Assembly (NCBI RefSeq): GCF_900096955.1
Contig: NZ_FMYL01000010.1
Span: 40,812 to 104,811 of the forward strand
Length of the DNA: 64,000 nucleotides
Direction of reading: 5' to 3'
Source: Acinetobacter boissieri
GTDB lineage: Bacteria; Pseudomonadota; Gammaproteobacteria; Pseudomonadales; Moraxellaceae
A program made the position numbers and the translations under genes. This document shows positions 16,634 to 26,600 of the stretch, one piece after another. How positions within the stretch are numbered: the stretch's first letter is position 1; the number at the start of each line of letters is the position of its first letter. Under the pieces are notes generated by a model that ran no database searches, had not been told where the DNA came from, and saw only the letters and a list, made by a program, of their open reading frames with translations.

Positions 16634-18892
16634 TTAGTACTTGAAGTTGAGCGTCAGTACGCCATTACGCCCTTCTGCTTCGGTTGCATAGTGTGATGCA
16701 TAGGCTTTGGTGAAGTAGCGTGTATTACTCACATTGTTTACATTTAATTGAATGTCAATATTTTTGTTTATAGCATAACGCGCCATCACGTCATAACGGG
16801 TGTAGCCTGAAACCCATAATGTGTTTGTGGTGCTACCATACACTTTGTCACTTGCAACCACACCTCCACCAAGGGTGAGTTTTGGTGTGATTTTATACGT
16901 AGACCATAATGTTGCACTGTTTTTAGGTACGTTTGGTAGTTGTTTTCCACGAGTTTGAATGGCTGAACCATCACGTGTGCTTACACCAGGATTGCCAGAT
17001 TGGATTGCATCTAGGTAGCTATAGCCTAAGGTAATATCCCAATTATTGGTGATATTACCATTTAAGCCAAACTCAAACCCATTTACACGGCTTGCACCAC
17101 CATTGGTATATTGCGTTGGTGATACGGCAATACGTGTATTTTGCTTTTCTGTGCGAAACACGGCTGCAGTGACATTGGCACGGCGGTCAAATAAATCCCA
17201 TTTTGTGCCAATTTCAAAAGTACGAGCTTTTTCCGGTTGTAGTGCTTTATAAATTTCTGCAATGCTTTCAGAGCCATCGCCTGCACTAATCCCTACAGGG
17301 TTGGCTGAAGTCGCAAAGCTTGCATAAATACTGCCTTGTTCTACAGGCTTGTAAGTTAGGCCGGCAGTGTAGCTAAAGAAATTACTTTTACTAATGACAG
17401 TCGTTGGTATTGCCATTGCGGTATATGCAGTGCTGCTTACAGTTGCATAGTTGTATTGTTTGGTATTGAAGTTATCCCAACGTACGCCAAGATCGAGTAA
17501 CCACTGTGGCGTAAACTCAATATTGTCTAAAATATAAAGGCCAGTATTCTTGGTTGTGTTTTTAAGGGTATAGCCAGAAATGAGTTTACTAGACCATGCA
17601 TCATATGAATTTGGGTTGTATAAAGAGGTGCAATAGCCATTGGTTGTGCCAATACCGTAAGTTGGATTGGTTTTGTTCGTGCCTGTACCACAAGACTGCG
17701 CTGCAGATAAGCCACTGGTTACACCATAACTGCCTTTGTCTGTTGCTTGATGGCTGTAATCAGCACCTAGGCTCAAGCGGTGTGTAATAGAGCCTGTGTT
17801 GAACTTACCTTGTAAAGCCAATTGGTCGGCAAAGGTTTCGGTATCTGTAATACTTGAGTTTGCTCTACGCCATACTTTTCCGTAAGTCACGTCGCCTTGA
17901 GAGTCGTCAGGTTGAGTCCAAATGTAATCATTCTTTGAGCGATTGTACGTGACAATATTTGAGAGGTTAAAGCCATTGTCAAACGCGTGTTCAAGTTTGA
18001 ACGTACCAATATGATTTTCTTGCTTTTGGAAATCACGGTTGTGTAAACCATAGTAGATGCCTTGTTTAACATCTACAGGTTTACCATAAACACCCGTGCC
18101 TTTGGGGTTACTATAAGGTACACCAGAGTCTGGTGTGTCATTTGTACGTAAATAGTAGTAGCTGAGCGTGGCTTTAGTCGGTGAGTTTGTACCAAAAATA
18201 ATGCTTGGTGCAATACCTACACGGTTGTATTCAGCGCCATCTTTTTGACCTGCTTTGGTATTTTGGTGACCCATTACGACCACACGGCTTGCAATGCCGT
18301 TGTCAAAGTTTTTGTTGCCGTCTAGTACAATACGGCGGTAGTCGTCGGTACCACTAGAGATTGAACCCTCAACAGCATCGGTAAGCTTAGGTAGTTTTGT
18401 AATAATATTAATATTACCACCGGTTGAACCACCACCGCCAAGCGTTGAGGCAGAGCCTTTGGTGACTTCTACTTGTTCTACATCAAACATTTCACGTTGT
18501 TGAGAGGTTGCATTACGAACGCCATCAACATAAATTGAGCTTTCTGAGTTATAACCACGAATAAACGGTCGATCACCGTTTGGGTTGCCACCTTCGCCTG
18601 CACCAAGTGTAATTCCAGGAACAGTACGTAGTGCATCACTTAAGGTTGTGACTTGTGTGTCTTTAATGAGCTTTGATGAAATCACATCAACAGATTTTGC
18701 AGTATCTAGTAGGGGTACAAGGTATTTACTATTTGCTGATTTATCAACTTTTAAGCTTGCTTCTAGTCCATGTGCTGAAATTGTTGGTAGATTTGCTGCA
18801 TCTTGTCCAGCAATCACAGTGCCTGATGCAATAGAAAGAGAAGAGAGGAGTGCTGAAGAAACAATTTTTTTTCGTGTTTTAATGAACGACAT
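16634..18892 (-). CDS. TonB-dependent siderophore receptor (tandem paralogue A)
   Basis: An outer-membrane ferric-siderophore receptor of 752 residues. I place the start at the ATG at 18890-18892 (MSFIKTRKKIVSSALLSSL, a good signal peptide). The longer reading from 18931 would begin inside the Fur box. The plug holds PGITLGAGEGGNPNGDRPFI and DVEQVEVTKGSASTLGGGGS; the barrel ends LTLNFKY. Its N terminus, plug and barrel closely follow the next receptor (MSFIKARKK, DVEQVEVTKGSSSALSGGGG, LAINFKY), so the two look like a tandem duplication. The ligand is unknown. Confidence 0.93.
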   Translation of the reverse strand: MSFIKTRKKIVSSALLSSLSIASGTVIAGQDAANLPTISAHGLEASLKVDKSANSKYLVPLLDTAKSVDVISSKLIKDTQVTTLSDALRTVPGITLGAGEGGNPNGDRPFIRGYNSESSIYVDGVRNATSQQREMFDVEQVEVTKGSASTLGGGGSTGGNINIITKLPKLTDAVEGSISSGTDDYRRIVLDGNKNFDNGIASRVVVMGHQNTKAGQKDGAEYNRVGIAPSIIFGTNSPTKATLSYYYLRTNDTPDSGVPYSNPKGTGVYGKPVDVKQGIYYGLHNRDFQKQENHIGTFKLEHAFDNGFNLSNIVTYNRSKNDYIWTQPDDSQGDVTYGKVWRRANSSITDTETFADQLALQGKFNTGSITHRLSLGADYSHQATDKGSYGVTSGLSAAQSCGTGTNKTNPTYGIGTTNGYCTSLYNPNSYDAWSSKLISGYTLKNTTKNTGLYILDNIEFTPQWLLDLGVRWDNFNTKQYNYATVSSTAYTAMAIPTTVISKSNFFSYTAGLTYKPVEQGSIYASFATSANPVGISAGDGSESIAEIYKALQPEKARTFEIGTKWDLFDRRANVTAAVFRTEKQNTRIAVSPTQYTNGGASRVNGFEFGLNGNITNNWDITLGYSYLDAIQSGNPGVSTRDGSAIQTRGKQLPNVPKNSATLWSTYKITPKLTLGGGVVASDKVYGSTTNTLWVSGYTRYDVMARYAINKNIDIQLNVNNVSNTRYFTKAYASHYATEAEGRNGVLTLNFKY

Positions 18893-18929
18893 GTATTTTC
18901 TCGTAACAAACTGTAGTGATTTTATAAAC

Positions 18930-18948
18930 AATAATGATTATCGTTAAT
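18930..18948 (-). promoter_or_regulatory. Fur box of TonB receptor paralogue A
   Basis: ATAATGATTATCGTTA matches 14 of 19 positions of the Fur consensus by my alignment. It lies about 40-55 bp before the chosen ATG. Confidence 0.7.
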
Positions 18949-19125
18949 TTTATATTCTTTTGGAATAGCTAAAATCTATTTTTTTATATTTTAAGGGATT
19001 TGATGAAGTGTTTAATTTTATCTTTTTGATTTATATTGTTATTTAAATTAACCATCAAAATCTAAATTTGATTGATATTATGGTTTTATTGGTCTTATTT
19101 TTTTAATTTTATTTTAAGGTTGTTA

Positions 19126-19152
19126 GCAGTCACATGATTAATATGTGACTGC
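19126..19152 (-). terminator. Hairpin at the end of TonB receptor paralogue B
   Basis: GCAGTCACAT/ATGTGACTGC is a perfect 10-bp stem with a 7-base loop just after the stop. It lacks a T-run in the minus direction, so it is a weak terminator or a 3'-end stabiliser. Confidence 0.5.
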
Positions 19153-19162
19153 GTTGGTTAAT

Positions 19163-21439
19163 TTAGTATTTAAAGTTAATTGCTAACACCGCATTACGGC
19201 CATCGGCTTGCATTGCGTAGTGATAGTGTGCGTTGCTGAAATACAGCTTATCTGTAAGGTTGTTAATGTTGAGTTGTAGATTTACATTGTCTGTAACTTT
19301 GTATTTGAACATGGCATTATAAACTGTATATGCGGGTACATATTTGGGTGTATTACTGTTGGCAAGATAAGACACTACAGATTTATCATTGTACTGTGCG
19401 CCTGCACCAATAATAAATTTTGATGTAATTTTATAGGTACTCCACAGTGTTGCACTGTTTTTTGAAACAAAGGGTAGGGCTTTGCCTTGTCCTGCCAATG
19501 ATTTTGCATCATACGCAGAAGCGCGTGTAAGTTTGCTGTCTAAGTAGCTATAACCAGTTGCGATATTCCATTTGTCAGTTAAGTCACCGGTTAAGCCCAA
19601 CTCAAAACCATTCACGCGACTTGTTCCAACATTGGCGTAGCCTGTTGTATCGACTTGAATACGGGTATTTTGTTTTTCAGTACGAAATACAGCAGCAGTC
19701 ACATTGGCTTTATTATTTAAAATATTCCATTTTGTGCCGATTTCATACGTGCGTGCTTCCTCAGGTTTGAGATCGTTGGCTTGGTTATTGGTCGTAATAG
19801 AGTCTGAGCCATCGCCTTGGTCTACGCCTACAGGGTTAGCAGATGTTGCAAAACTTGTATAAATACTGCCGTTTTCTGTTGGCTTATAAATTAAGCCTGC
19901 TTGGTAAGAGAAAAAATCGGTATCGCTGGCGTAGCGTTGACCTGCACTATATTGCACACCACGTAGGGTAAGCGGATAGTTGTATTTTACATCGGTATTA
20001 AATTTATCCCAGCGTAATCCTAAGTTCAGTAACCATTGTGAAGAAAACTCAATGCTGTCTAAAGCATATAGGCCAACACTTCGACTACGTGTTGTTGAGT
20101 AACCCTTTACAGCAGTTGCGGTGTCGCTATAGCTATCGTATGGCGTTGGGTTGTATAGGGTGGTGCAGTAACCATAGCTACTATATTGGCAAGATTCACC
20201 CTTACCGTTAATGATATTGTGGCTTTGATCTTGTATATCTAACCCTGTGCTTGGATTAAAACCGTTAAATGAATAAATGCCCATATTGGTAGATTGATAG
20301 CTCCAATCTGCACCAGTACTGAAGTTATGTTTTATATTGCCTGTATTAAATTTACCAGAAAGTGCCATTTGGTCACTGTAGGCATTGGTGTCTGAAATAC
20401 GGCTGACTGCACGGCGGAAAATGGTGCCATATTTTGCAATATTACCACTTGAATCATCTGGATTGGTGGCAATGTAGTTGGTGGTCGAGCGGTTGTAAGT
20501 AAACGTGTTGCTTAAGTTTAAACTGTCAGTAAAATCATGTTCGAGCTTAAATGTACCCACTTGATTTTGGCGACGGTCAAAATCACGGTTACGCCAACCA
20601 TAATAAGTGCCTTTAGCAACGGCATATGGTGCACCACCCGTGACAGGAAATGGAATTCCTGCATCTGGCAGGTCATCACTTTGTAGGTAGTAGTAGCTCA
20701 AAGTACCTCTTGTTGGTGTACCAAGTCCAAAAGTAAAGCTTGGGGCAATACCTACCCGGTTGTATTCAGCACCATTTTTTTCACCCGGTTTGTCATTTTG
20801 ATGCCCCATAATGACCACACGGCCTGCCATGCCATCACCAAAGTCTTTGTTAGCATCTAAGCTAATATGGCGATAATTGGCTGTGCCACCTGCAATCGTG
20901 CCTTCATATTGGTCACCAGCATGAGCTTGTTTAGTAATTAAGTTAATGCTGCCCCCGGCACCACCACCACCTGAAAGTGCAGAGCTTGAACCTTTAGTAA
21001 CTTCTACTTGTTCTACATCAAACATGTCTCTGTTTTGGGACGTGGCATTTTTAACACCATCTACATAAATAGAAGATTGAGCACTATAACCCCGAATGTA
21101 TGGAATATCAGTAAATGGTGTGCCACCTTCACCTGCAGCAAGTGTAATGCCTGGTGTATTTTGCAGTGCTTGCGTGAGAGAGTTAGAGTTTGTGTCTTGC
21201 AGAAGCTTTTGTGAAATCACATCTACACTTTTAGGGGTGTTAATTAAAGGTGCAACATATTTACTATTTGCCGATTTAGCAGTGGTATAGCTAGGTGTGC
21301 TAGGTGTTTCTATTGCAGCATGTGCATCAATGGTGCTCAAAGTGGTTGTATCTTGTGCAAAACTTGCACCTGCAACTAAGGATAACGAGGAGACGATTGT
21401 AGACGAAACTATTTTTTTACGTGCTTTTATGAAAGACAT
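19163..21439 (-). CDS. TonB-dependent siderophore receptor (tandem paralogue B)
   Basis: An outer-membrane ferric-siderophore receptor of 758 residues. The start is taken at the ATG at 21437-21439 (MSFIKARKKIVSSTIVSSLS, signal peptide ending near SFA). The plug has PGITLAAGEGGTPFTDIPYI and VEVTKGSSSALSGGGGAGGS; the barrel carries the paired cysteines CQYSSYGYC and ends LAINFKY. It is a paralogue of the gene just downstream. Two Fur-like sites lie upstream (21476-21494 and 21602-21620). The ligand cannot be inferred beyond a ferric siderophore. Confidence 0.93.
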   Translation of the reverse strand: MSFIKARKKIVSSTIVSSLSLVAGASFAQDTTTLSTIDAHAAIETPSTPSYTTAKSANSKYVAPLINTPKSVDVISQKLLQDTNSNSLTQALQNTPGITLAAGEGGTPFTDIPYIRGYSAQSSIYVDGVKNATSQNRDMFDVEQVEVTKGSSSALSGGGGAGGSINLITKQAHAGDQYEGTIAGGTANYRHISLDANKDFGDGMAGRVVIMGHQNDKPGEKNGAEYNRVGIAPSFTFGLGTPTRGTLSYYYLQSDDLPDAGIPFPVTGGAPYAVAKGTYYGWRNRDFDRRQNQVGTFKLEHDFTDSLNLSNTFTYNRSTTNYIATNPDDSSGNIAKYGTIFRRAVSRISDTNAYSDQMALSGKFNTGNIKHNFSTGADWSYQSTNMGIYSFNGFNPSTGLDIQDQSHNIINGKGESCQYSSYGYCTTLYNPTPYDSYSDTATAVKGYSTTRSRSVGLYALDSIEFSSQWLLNLGLRWDKFNTDVKYNYPLTLRGVQYSAGQRYASDTDFFSYQAGLIYKPTENGSIYTSFATSANPVGVDQGDGSDSITTNNQANDLKPEEARTYEIGTKWNILNNKANVTAAVFRTEKQNTRIQVDTTGYANVGTSRVNGFELGLTGDLTDKWNIATGYSYLDSKLTRASAYDAKSLAGQGKALPFVSKNSATLWSTYKITSKFIIGAGAQYNDKSVVSYLANSNTPKYVPAYTVYNAMFKYKVTDNVNLQLNINNLTDKLYFSNAHYHYAMQADGRNAVLAINFKY

Positions 21440-21475
21440 AATTGATGTGTAACCCTGTATTGGTGTTGTTGTGTG

Positions 21476-21494
21476 ATAAATAATAATCATTATT
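21476..21494 (-). promoter_or_regulatory. Fur box of TonB receptor paralogue B (proximal)
   Basis: TAATAATCATTATTA, a near-perfect palindrome, matches 14 of 19 consensus positions and sits about 40 bp before the start codon. Confidence 0.7.
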
Positions 21495-21601
21495 AATTTG
21501 AGTGCTAGCTTGCTTTATAGCAAACAGGTAACTGGTCTGTTTACTTGTGTAATTTTTATGTATTTTTTTTATTTAAATCATGTGTTTAATATTATATTTT
21601 T

Positions 21602-21620
21602 TATAACAATAATCATTTAG
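21602..21620 (-). promoter_or_regulatory. Second, distal Fur-like site of paralogue B
   Basis: TATAACAATAATCATT matches 13 of 19 consensus positions by my alignment. It may be a second operator, or chance in AT-rich DNA. Confidence 0.4.
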
Positions 21621-21741
21621 ACTTTAAGTATTATTTCAAATAAACAAGTTGCTTTTTGTTAAGTTTTTATTAAGAAGTTTGTGAGAGAAGTGAATGAATT
21701 TACTTAAAATTTCGACCAAAACATAAACTTACAGCAAAACT

Positions 21742-21770
21742 TTGTATATATTGCTGGTATAGAATATAAT
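21742..21770 (+). promoter_or_regulatory. Sigma-70-type promoter of tig
   Basis: TTGTAT, a 17-bp spacer and a perfect TATAAT, 54 bp before the tig start codon. Confidence 0.7.
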
Positions 21771-21824
21771 ACGCCACTTTAAAAAATTGTTTATTACTCA
21801 CACGTTAAGTAAGTAGAGGAAGCC

Positions 21825-23162
21825 ATGCAAGTAACGACTGAAGCGGTTTCGGGTGTTGCCCGTCGTTTAAACGTATCTGTACCGACGAGCCGTATTAATG
21901 AGCAGTTCGAAGCTCGTTTAAAGCGCACTGCCAAAACTGCGAAAATCAACGGCTTCCGTAAAGGTAAAATTCCTTTAAATGTGGTACGCCGTGAATTTGG
22001 TGCAAGTGTTTATCAAGAAGTGGTAAACGACATTATTCGTGACACAGTGTTTGAAGCAATTCAACAAGAAAAAATCAATGCTGTTGGCATGCCAAACATT
22101 GAAAAAGTTGAAAACAAAGAAGATGCTTTAGTATATGAAGCCACTGTAGAAGTGTATCCAGAAGTTGAAGTGAAAGCATTTGATGGCTTAGAAGTTGAGC
22201 GTCAAACATCTGAAATTAAAGATAAAGATGTTGATCAAATGATCGAAAACTTGCGTAAACAACGCCAAACTTGGGCAACAACCAAGGGTATGGCTAAAAA
22301 AGACATGCAAGTGACTTTCGATTTTGAAGGGTCAATTGATGGCGAAAAGTTTGAAGGCGGCGCTGCACAAGACTTTAAATTGGTGCTTGGCGCAGGTCAA
22401 ATGATTCCTGGTTTTGAAGACGGTATTGTTGGTATGAAAACGGGTGAAGAAAAAGTGATTGATGTCACTTTCCCTGCAGATTACCAAGCAGAAAACCTTG
22501 CAGGAAAAGAAGCGCAATTTAAAATTAATGTGAAATTGGTTGAAAAGCCAAAATTACCAGAAATTGATGCAGCATTCTTTGAAATCTTTGGTTTAACTGA
22601 AGATCAAGGCATTGATAAACTTAAAGCAGATGTACGCAAAAACATGGAACGTGAAGTTAAAAATGGCTTACGTAACCAAGTGAAAGCGGCAACATTTGAT
22701 GCGCTTGTAGCAGCAAACGACATTGAAGTACCAAATGCGATGCTTGCACAAGAAATTGATCGCCTACGTCAACAAATGATTCAACAATTTACACAACAGT
22801 TTGGTGAGCAAGGTGCTAAAGCATTTGATGCAAGCCTACTACCAGATGACTTGTTTAAAGAGCAAGCTGAACGTTCTGTAAAATTAGGTGTTTTAGTAAG
22901 CACTGTATTGGCGAATGCTAAACTTGAAGTAGATCCGACACGTGTAGAAGCCTACATTGACGAAATGTCATCTTCTTACGAAGATCCAACTGAAGTGATT
23001 GAATACTTCAAAAATGATGCACAGCAACGTTCACAAATTGAAGCTGTAATTTTAGAAGATCAAGTGGTAGATCATATTTTAAGTACGGCTAAAGTGACTG
23101 AAAAAGCAGTGTCTTATGAAGACTTGCTTAAGGAACAACAAGCACGTCAGCAACAAGGTTAA
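21825..23162 (+). CDS. tig: Trigger factor, ribosome-bound chaperone and peptidyl-prolyl isomerase
   Basis: Trigger factor binds near the ribosome exit tunnel and shields nascent chains. The 445-residue protein has the N-terminal ribosome-binding domain with the signature [19 protein letters not shown] (about residues 44-62). A central FKBP-type PPIase domain (about 155-245, [31 protein letters not shown]) and the helical C-terminal domain follow. GAGG precedes the ATG. It is followed by its own terminator and then clpP-clpX, the usual order. Confidence 0.97.
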   Translation: MQVTTEAVSGVARRLNVSVPTSRINEQFEARLKRTAKTAKINGFRKGKIPLNVVRREFGASVYQEVVNDIIRDTVFEAIQQEKINAVGMPNIEKVENKEDALVYEATVEVYPEVEVKAFDGLEVERQTSEIKDKDVDQMIENLRKQRQTWATTKGMAKKDMQVTFDFEGSIDGEKFEGGAAQDFKLVLGAGQMIPGFEDGIVGMKTGEEKVIDVTFPADYQAENLAGKEAQFKINVKLVEKPKLPEIDAAFFEIFGLTEDQGIDKLKADVRKNMEREVKNGLRNQVKAATFDALVAANDIEVPNAMLAQEIDRLRQQMIQQFTQQFGEQGAKAFDASLLPDDLFKEQAERSVKLGVLVSTVLANAKLEVDPTRVEAYIDEMSSSYEDPTEVIEYFKNDAQQRSQIEAVILEDQVVDHILSTAKVTEKAVSYEDLLKEQQARQQQG

Positions 23163-23174
23163 TAAAGTTTTGTG

Positions 23175-23204
23175 AAAAAAGGCGCACAAATTGCGCCTTT
23201 TTTT
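23175..23204 (+). terminator. Terminator of tig
   Basis: AAAAAAGGCGCA/TGCGCCTTTTTTT with a short loop directly after the tig stop is a classic rho-independent terminator. Confidence 0.9.
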
Positions 23205-23286
23205 ATGAAAAGATTTGAAATCTACGAGCTTATATAAAATCAGTGCAACTATTTGTGTGAAGTCGGTTTAAATTTGAGGATACACT

Positions 23287-23314
23287 TTGCAATTTTAAGG
23301 ATTATCCCTCATAT
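23287..23314 (+). promoter_or_regulatory. Possible RpoH (heat-shock) promoter of clpP
   Basis: TTGCAA, 14 bases, then CCTCATAT resembles the sigma-32 pattern TTGAAA-N13/15-CCCCATNT with one mismatch in each element counted. It lies 43 bp before the clpP start, which suits a heat-shock gene. Not proven. Confidence 0.4.
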
Positions 23315-23356
23315 TGTTGTCGTAAGTAACAAGAAAATTTTAGGAAAAATAAAGCT

Positions 23357-23962
23357 ATGTATGTTCCAAATATAGAAAATGCTTTAGTCCCAATGGTTGT
23401 TGAACAATCTTCTCGTGGTGAGCGTTCTTTTGATATTTTTTCTCGCTTATTGCGTGAGCGTGTAATTTTTCTCACGGGTGAAGTCGAAGACAACATGGCT
23501 AATCTGATTGTCGCGCAAATGTTATTTTTAGAAGCAGAAAATCCAGATAAAGATATTCACTTATACATTAATTCACCGGGTGGCTCAGTTACTGCTGGCA
23601 TGGCAATTTATGACACCATGCAATTTATTAAACCAGATGTGTCGACTATCTGTATGGGCCAAGCAGCTTCAATGGGTGCATTTTTGCTAAATGCTGGTGC
23701 AAAAGGAAAACGTTACTGTTTAGACAATGCACGTGTAATGATCCATCAACCTTTGGGTGGCTTTCGTGGTCAAGCATCTGACATAGAAATTCATGCACGT
23801 GAAATTTTATTTATTAAAGAGCGTTTAAACCGTCTTATGGCTGAACATAGTGGTCAGGATTATGAAACTTTAGCACGTGATACAGACCGTGATAATTTTA
23901 TGACAGCACAAGCCGCTAAAGAATACGGTTTAGTCGATGATGTACTTAGCAAACGCCCATAA
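23357..23962 (+). CDS. clpP: ATP-dependent Clp protease, proteolytic subunit
   Basis: ClpP forms the double-heptamer proteolytic chamber fed by ClpX or ClpA. The 201-residue protein carries the catalytic triad Ser105 ([11 protein letters not shown]), His130 ([10 protein letters not shown]) and Asp179 (DTDRDNFM), with the family [20 protein letters not shown] strand. A short N-terminal propeptide is likely. It precedes clpX by 26 bp and is probably co-transcribed with it. Confidence 0.97.
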   Translation: MYVPNIENALVPMVVEQSSRGERSFDIFSRLLRERVIFLTGEVEDNMANLIVAQMLFLEAENPDKDIHLYINSPGGSVTAGMAIYDTMQFIKPDVSTICMGQAASMGAFLLNAGAKGKRYCLDNARVMIHQPLGGFRGQASDIEIHAREILFIKERLNRLMAEHSGQDYETLARDTDRDNFMTAQAAKEYGLVDDVLSKRP

Positions 23963-23988
23963 TTTAAAAATTAGTGATTGGAGAAATC

Positions 23989-25284
23989 ATGTCCGATAAT
24001 CCTCAAGGACAAAAACACTGTTCATTTTGCGGAAAAACTCAGGCAGAAGTCGGTAAGTTAATCGCTGGTGAAGATGCATATATTTGCAATGAATGTGTTG
24101 ATGTATGCTTAGATTTAGTACAAACGAGTCAGCAAGTGGATGGTGGCGAGTGGGCAACACGTCCACTGCCTAAGCCACATGAAATTCGTGCTGCCCTTGA
24201 CCAATATGTGATTGGGCAAGATGTTGCGAAAAAAACGTTGTCTGTGGCAGTCTATAACCATTACAAACGTTTGAAAGTGACTGCAACTGCACATCAACAT
24301 GCCGAAGTTGAATTGGCAAAAAGTAATATTTTACTGATTGGACCTACAGGTTCAGGTAAAACATTGCTTGCGCAAACTTTAGCACGACTACTTGATGTAC
24401 CGTTTGCAATGGCTGATGCGACAACACTTACAGAGGCAGGCTATGTTGGTGAAGATGTTGAAAACATCGTGCAAAAGCTGCTACAAAAATCTGATTATGA
24501 TGTAGAGAAAGCACAAAAAGGCATTATCTATATTGATGAGATTGATAAAATCACCCGTAAGGCTGAAAATCCATCAATTACCCGTGATGTGTCTGGTGAA
24601 GGTGTACAACAAGCATTGCTTAAAATGATTGAAGGCACAGTCGCTTCAATTCCACCTCAAGGTGGGCGTAAGCATCCGCAACAAGAGCTGATACAAGTCG
24701 ATACTTCAAATATTTTATTTATTTGTGGTGGTGCATTTTCTGGCTTAGAAAAAATTGTACAACAACGCCAAGAGAAAGGTGGTATTGGCTTTAATGCAGA
24801 AGTCAAAAACAAAGATGACACTAAAAAATCATCTGAGTTATTTAGCCAAGTAGAAGCCACTGATTTGGTGAAATTTGGTCTGATTCCAGAGTTTATTGGT
24901 CGTCTACCTGTACTCGCAACACTTGAAGAGCTTGATGAAGAAGCACTGATGCAAATTCTAACTGAGCCTAAAAATGCGTTAACACGTCAGTATCAGTATT
25001 TATTTGATATGGAAAACGTAGATTTAGTCTTTGAAGATGAGGCTTTACGTGCAGTGGCTAAAAAAGCCTTGGCACGTAATACAGGTGCGCGTGGTTTACG
25101 TACTATCTTAGAAAATGCATTGTTAGAAACGATGTATGATTTACCAAGCCGTGGTGATGTTGGTACAGTAGTCATTAATGCTGAAGTGGTGAATAACAAG
25201 GTACAACCTGAACTTAAACCTGAGCGCCAGCCAAAGAAATCAACGGAAGATAAGCATGCAGATCTTAAGCTATTGAGCAAATAA
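23989..25284 (+). CDS. clpX: ATP-dependent Clp protease, ATP-binding subunit ClpX
   Basis: ClpX unfolds tagged substrates and passes them to ClpP. The 431-residue protein starts at the ATG at 23989, which follows GGAG; an in-frame GTG at 23974 would add five residues and is less likely. The zinc-binding domain has Cys11, Cys14, Cys33 and Cys36. Walker A is GPTGSGKT (118-125), Walker B is [11 protein letters not shown], and the pore and sensor region includes [14 protein letters not shown] and [12 protein letters not shown]. It ends at a bidirectional terminator. Confidence 0.97.
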   Translation: MSDNPQGQKHCSFCGKTQAEVGKLIAGEDAYICNECVDVCLDLVQTSQQVDGGEWATRPLPKPHEIRAALDQYVIGQDVAKKTLSVAVYNHYKRLKVTATAHQHAEVELAKSNILLIGPTGSGKTLLAQTLARLLDVPFAMADATTLTEAGYVGEDVENIVQKLLQKSDYDVEKAQKGIIYIDEIDKITRKAENPSITRDVSGEGVQQALLKMIEGTVASIPPQGGRKHPQQELIQVDTSNILFICGGAFSGLEKIVQQRQEKGGIGFNAEVKNKDDTKKSSELFSQVEATDLVKFGLIPEFIGRLPVLATLEELDEEALMQILTEPKNALTRQYQYLFDMENVDLVFEDEALRAVAKKALARNTGARGLRTILENALLETMYDLPSRGDVGTVVINAEVVNNKVQPELKPERQPKKSTEDKHADLKLLSK

Positions 25285-25301
25285 GTGATTGATTTGAATT
25301 T

Positions 25302-25332
25302 AAAAAATCGTACCTTAGGGTACGATTTTTTA
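25302..25332. terminator. Bidirectional terminator between clpX and the DUF2059 gene
   Basis: AAAAAATCGTACC-TTAG-GGTACGATTTTTT lies between convergent genes and works in both directions. Confidence 0.9.
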
Positions 25333-25335
25333 TGC

Positions 25336-25863
25336 TTATTTTTTAACAGGTAACTGCATCAAAATATTTTGTGTGTCTTGAGAAATTTTCTGTTGAAAAC
25401 TCATACTTTTTGCAAGGTTGGCAATTGAAATGGCAACTTGTTGCTCAACTGCAGCATTGACTTGTGCATTTTTACTCATAATTGAGCGACCTTCAGGCGA
25501 TTTTAAAAATTTTAAATAGGCTTGAATTTCTTGGTCTGTATAGTAAGTTGCGTAAACACCTTCAATGCTTTGTAGCATATTCATGCGTTTTAAGTAGTCT
25601 TGTGATGTTGCAAACATACTTTGTGTCAGCTGATCAACCACTTGCAAGTCTCTTGCTGTGAGTGGGTTATGGCCTGTACGTTGTTCTACCATTTGTGTAG
25701 CACGTTGCTTATAAATTGGTAACATACTATTGATGGTGTTATTTAGTGTACGGCTTGCATCAGTTAAGCTCATGAGTTCTTGAGTGGGTGAGTTTGCATA
25801 AATATGAGTGCTTAGACTTGTTGCCAAGGCAAATAAACCGACATGTAATAATTTTTTGTACAT
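25336..25863 (-). CDS. DUF2059 protein, exported (paralogue 1)
   Basis: DUF2059 proteins are secreted or periplasmic helical proteins of unknown function. I choose the ATG at 25861-25863, 6 bases after GAG, giving 175 residues. A signal peptide (MYKKLLHVGLFALATSLS, ending near IYA) is followed by the family pattern: a helical region with VEQRTGHNPLTARDLQVVDQ and then YYTDQEIQAYLKFLKSPEGR. It is the intact member of a pair; the copy upstream is frameshifted. It converges on clpX. Confidence 0.8.
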   Translation of the reverse strand: MYKKLLHVGLFALATSLSTHIYANSPTQELMSLTDASRTLNNTINSMLPIYKQRATQMVEQRTGHNPLTARDLQVVDQLTQSMFATSQDYLKRMNMLQSIEGVYATYYTDQEIQAYLKFLKSPEGRSIMSKNAQVNAAVEQQVAISIANLAKSMSFQQKISQDTQNILMQLPVKK

Positions 25864-25964
25864 AAGCATCTCAAAATAAATAACGTGTTTAGAGTGTATA
25901 CTGAAATGATAACGCATTGTATACACTCATGTTTAGCTTAGAAGTGAATGGTTGATATCGTTAT

Positions 25965-26485
25965 TTATTTTTCTTTAGATTCTTTAGGTAGGCTCTTTAA
26001 AATTGAATCTATTTCTGTATATCTTTTTTGTTGGTCAACTTTAGTTTGTGGGTTACTGAAAATATTTATCATGTTTTGCATTGTTTCTTATTAATCGATT
26101 GCCCTTCAGGTGTTGACAAAAATTTAATTAAAACTTGTAGCTCTTCTTCTGAATAATATTTTTTAAAGATTTGGCTGATCAGTGAAGGCATGTTGGCTTG
26201 TTGAATTAACTGGCTGGTACTATCTTTAATAATTTGTCCAATATCTTGTGCTGCTTTTTGTTCTTGTAGATTTAATGTTTGATGTCCTGTTCTTTTTTGT
26301 ACCATTTGAACGGCTTGTTGATCAAAAACTTTACCAAGGTTTGTTAGGCTTTCGGTCATCATTTGATTGACATGACTTAGCTCAATGGCTTGTTGTACTG
26401 ATGCATCAGTTGCAGGCGCGGCATAAGTTATATTGAATAAGCTACTACCAATCAGTGCGCTTGTGAATAATATTTTTTTTAACAT
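25965..26485 (-). pseudogene. DUF2059 protein, exported (paralogue 2), frameshifted
   Basis: The start MLKKILFTSALIGSSLF encodes a signal peptide, and the body has VQKRTGHQTLNLQEQKAAQD and YYSEEELQVLIKFLSTPEGQ like its neighbour. After TPEGQSINKK the frame stops at 26069-26071. In the next frame it continues TMQNMINIFSNPQTKVDQQK to ILKSLPKESKEK, matching the neighbour's ILMQLPVKK ending. Adding one A to the run at 26084-26086 restores about 173 residues. This is either a real inactivating deletion or a sequencing error. The longer ATG at 26518 has no merit over 26485. Confidence 0.7.
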
Positions 26486-26600
26486 GGAGTTTCTCGTTTC
26501 GTTATGTGGAATGGTCATATGATGAACGGGATTATTTCAAATTACTTTATATGAATCATGTGAGAAGGAAAAGCATAAATCTACTTTCCTTCGAATACTG

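Larger units (their letters stand above)
21440..21824. other. 385-bp divergent intergenic region between a TonB receptor and tig
   Basis: AT-rich and without an ORF. It contains two Fur-like sites close to the receptor and a sigma-70-type promoter close to tig. I see nothing else in it. Confidence 0.7.

Noticed and set aside
18893..18931. Longer start for TonB receptor paralogue A (ATG at 18931)
   Set aside because: It would begin inside the Fur box and give no signal peptide at the N terminus; the ATG at 18892 gives a normal one.
24993..25280. 95-codon minus-strand ORF
   Set aside because: It is antisense to the C-terminal part of clpX.
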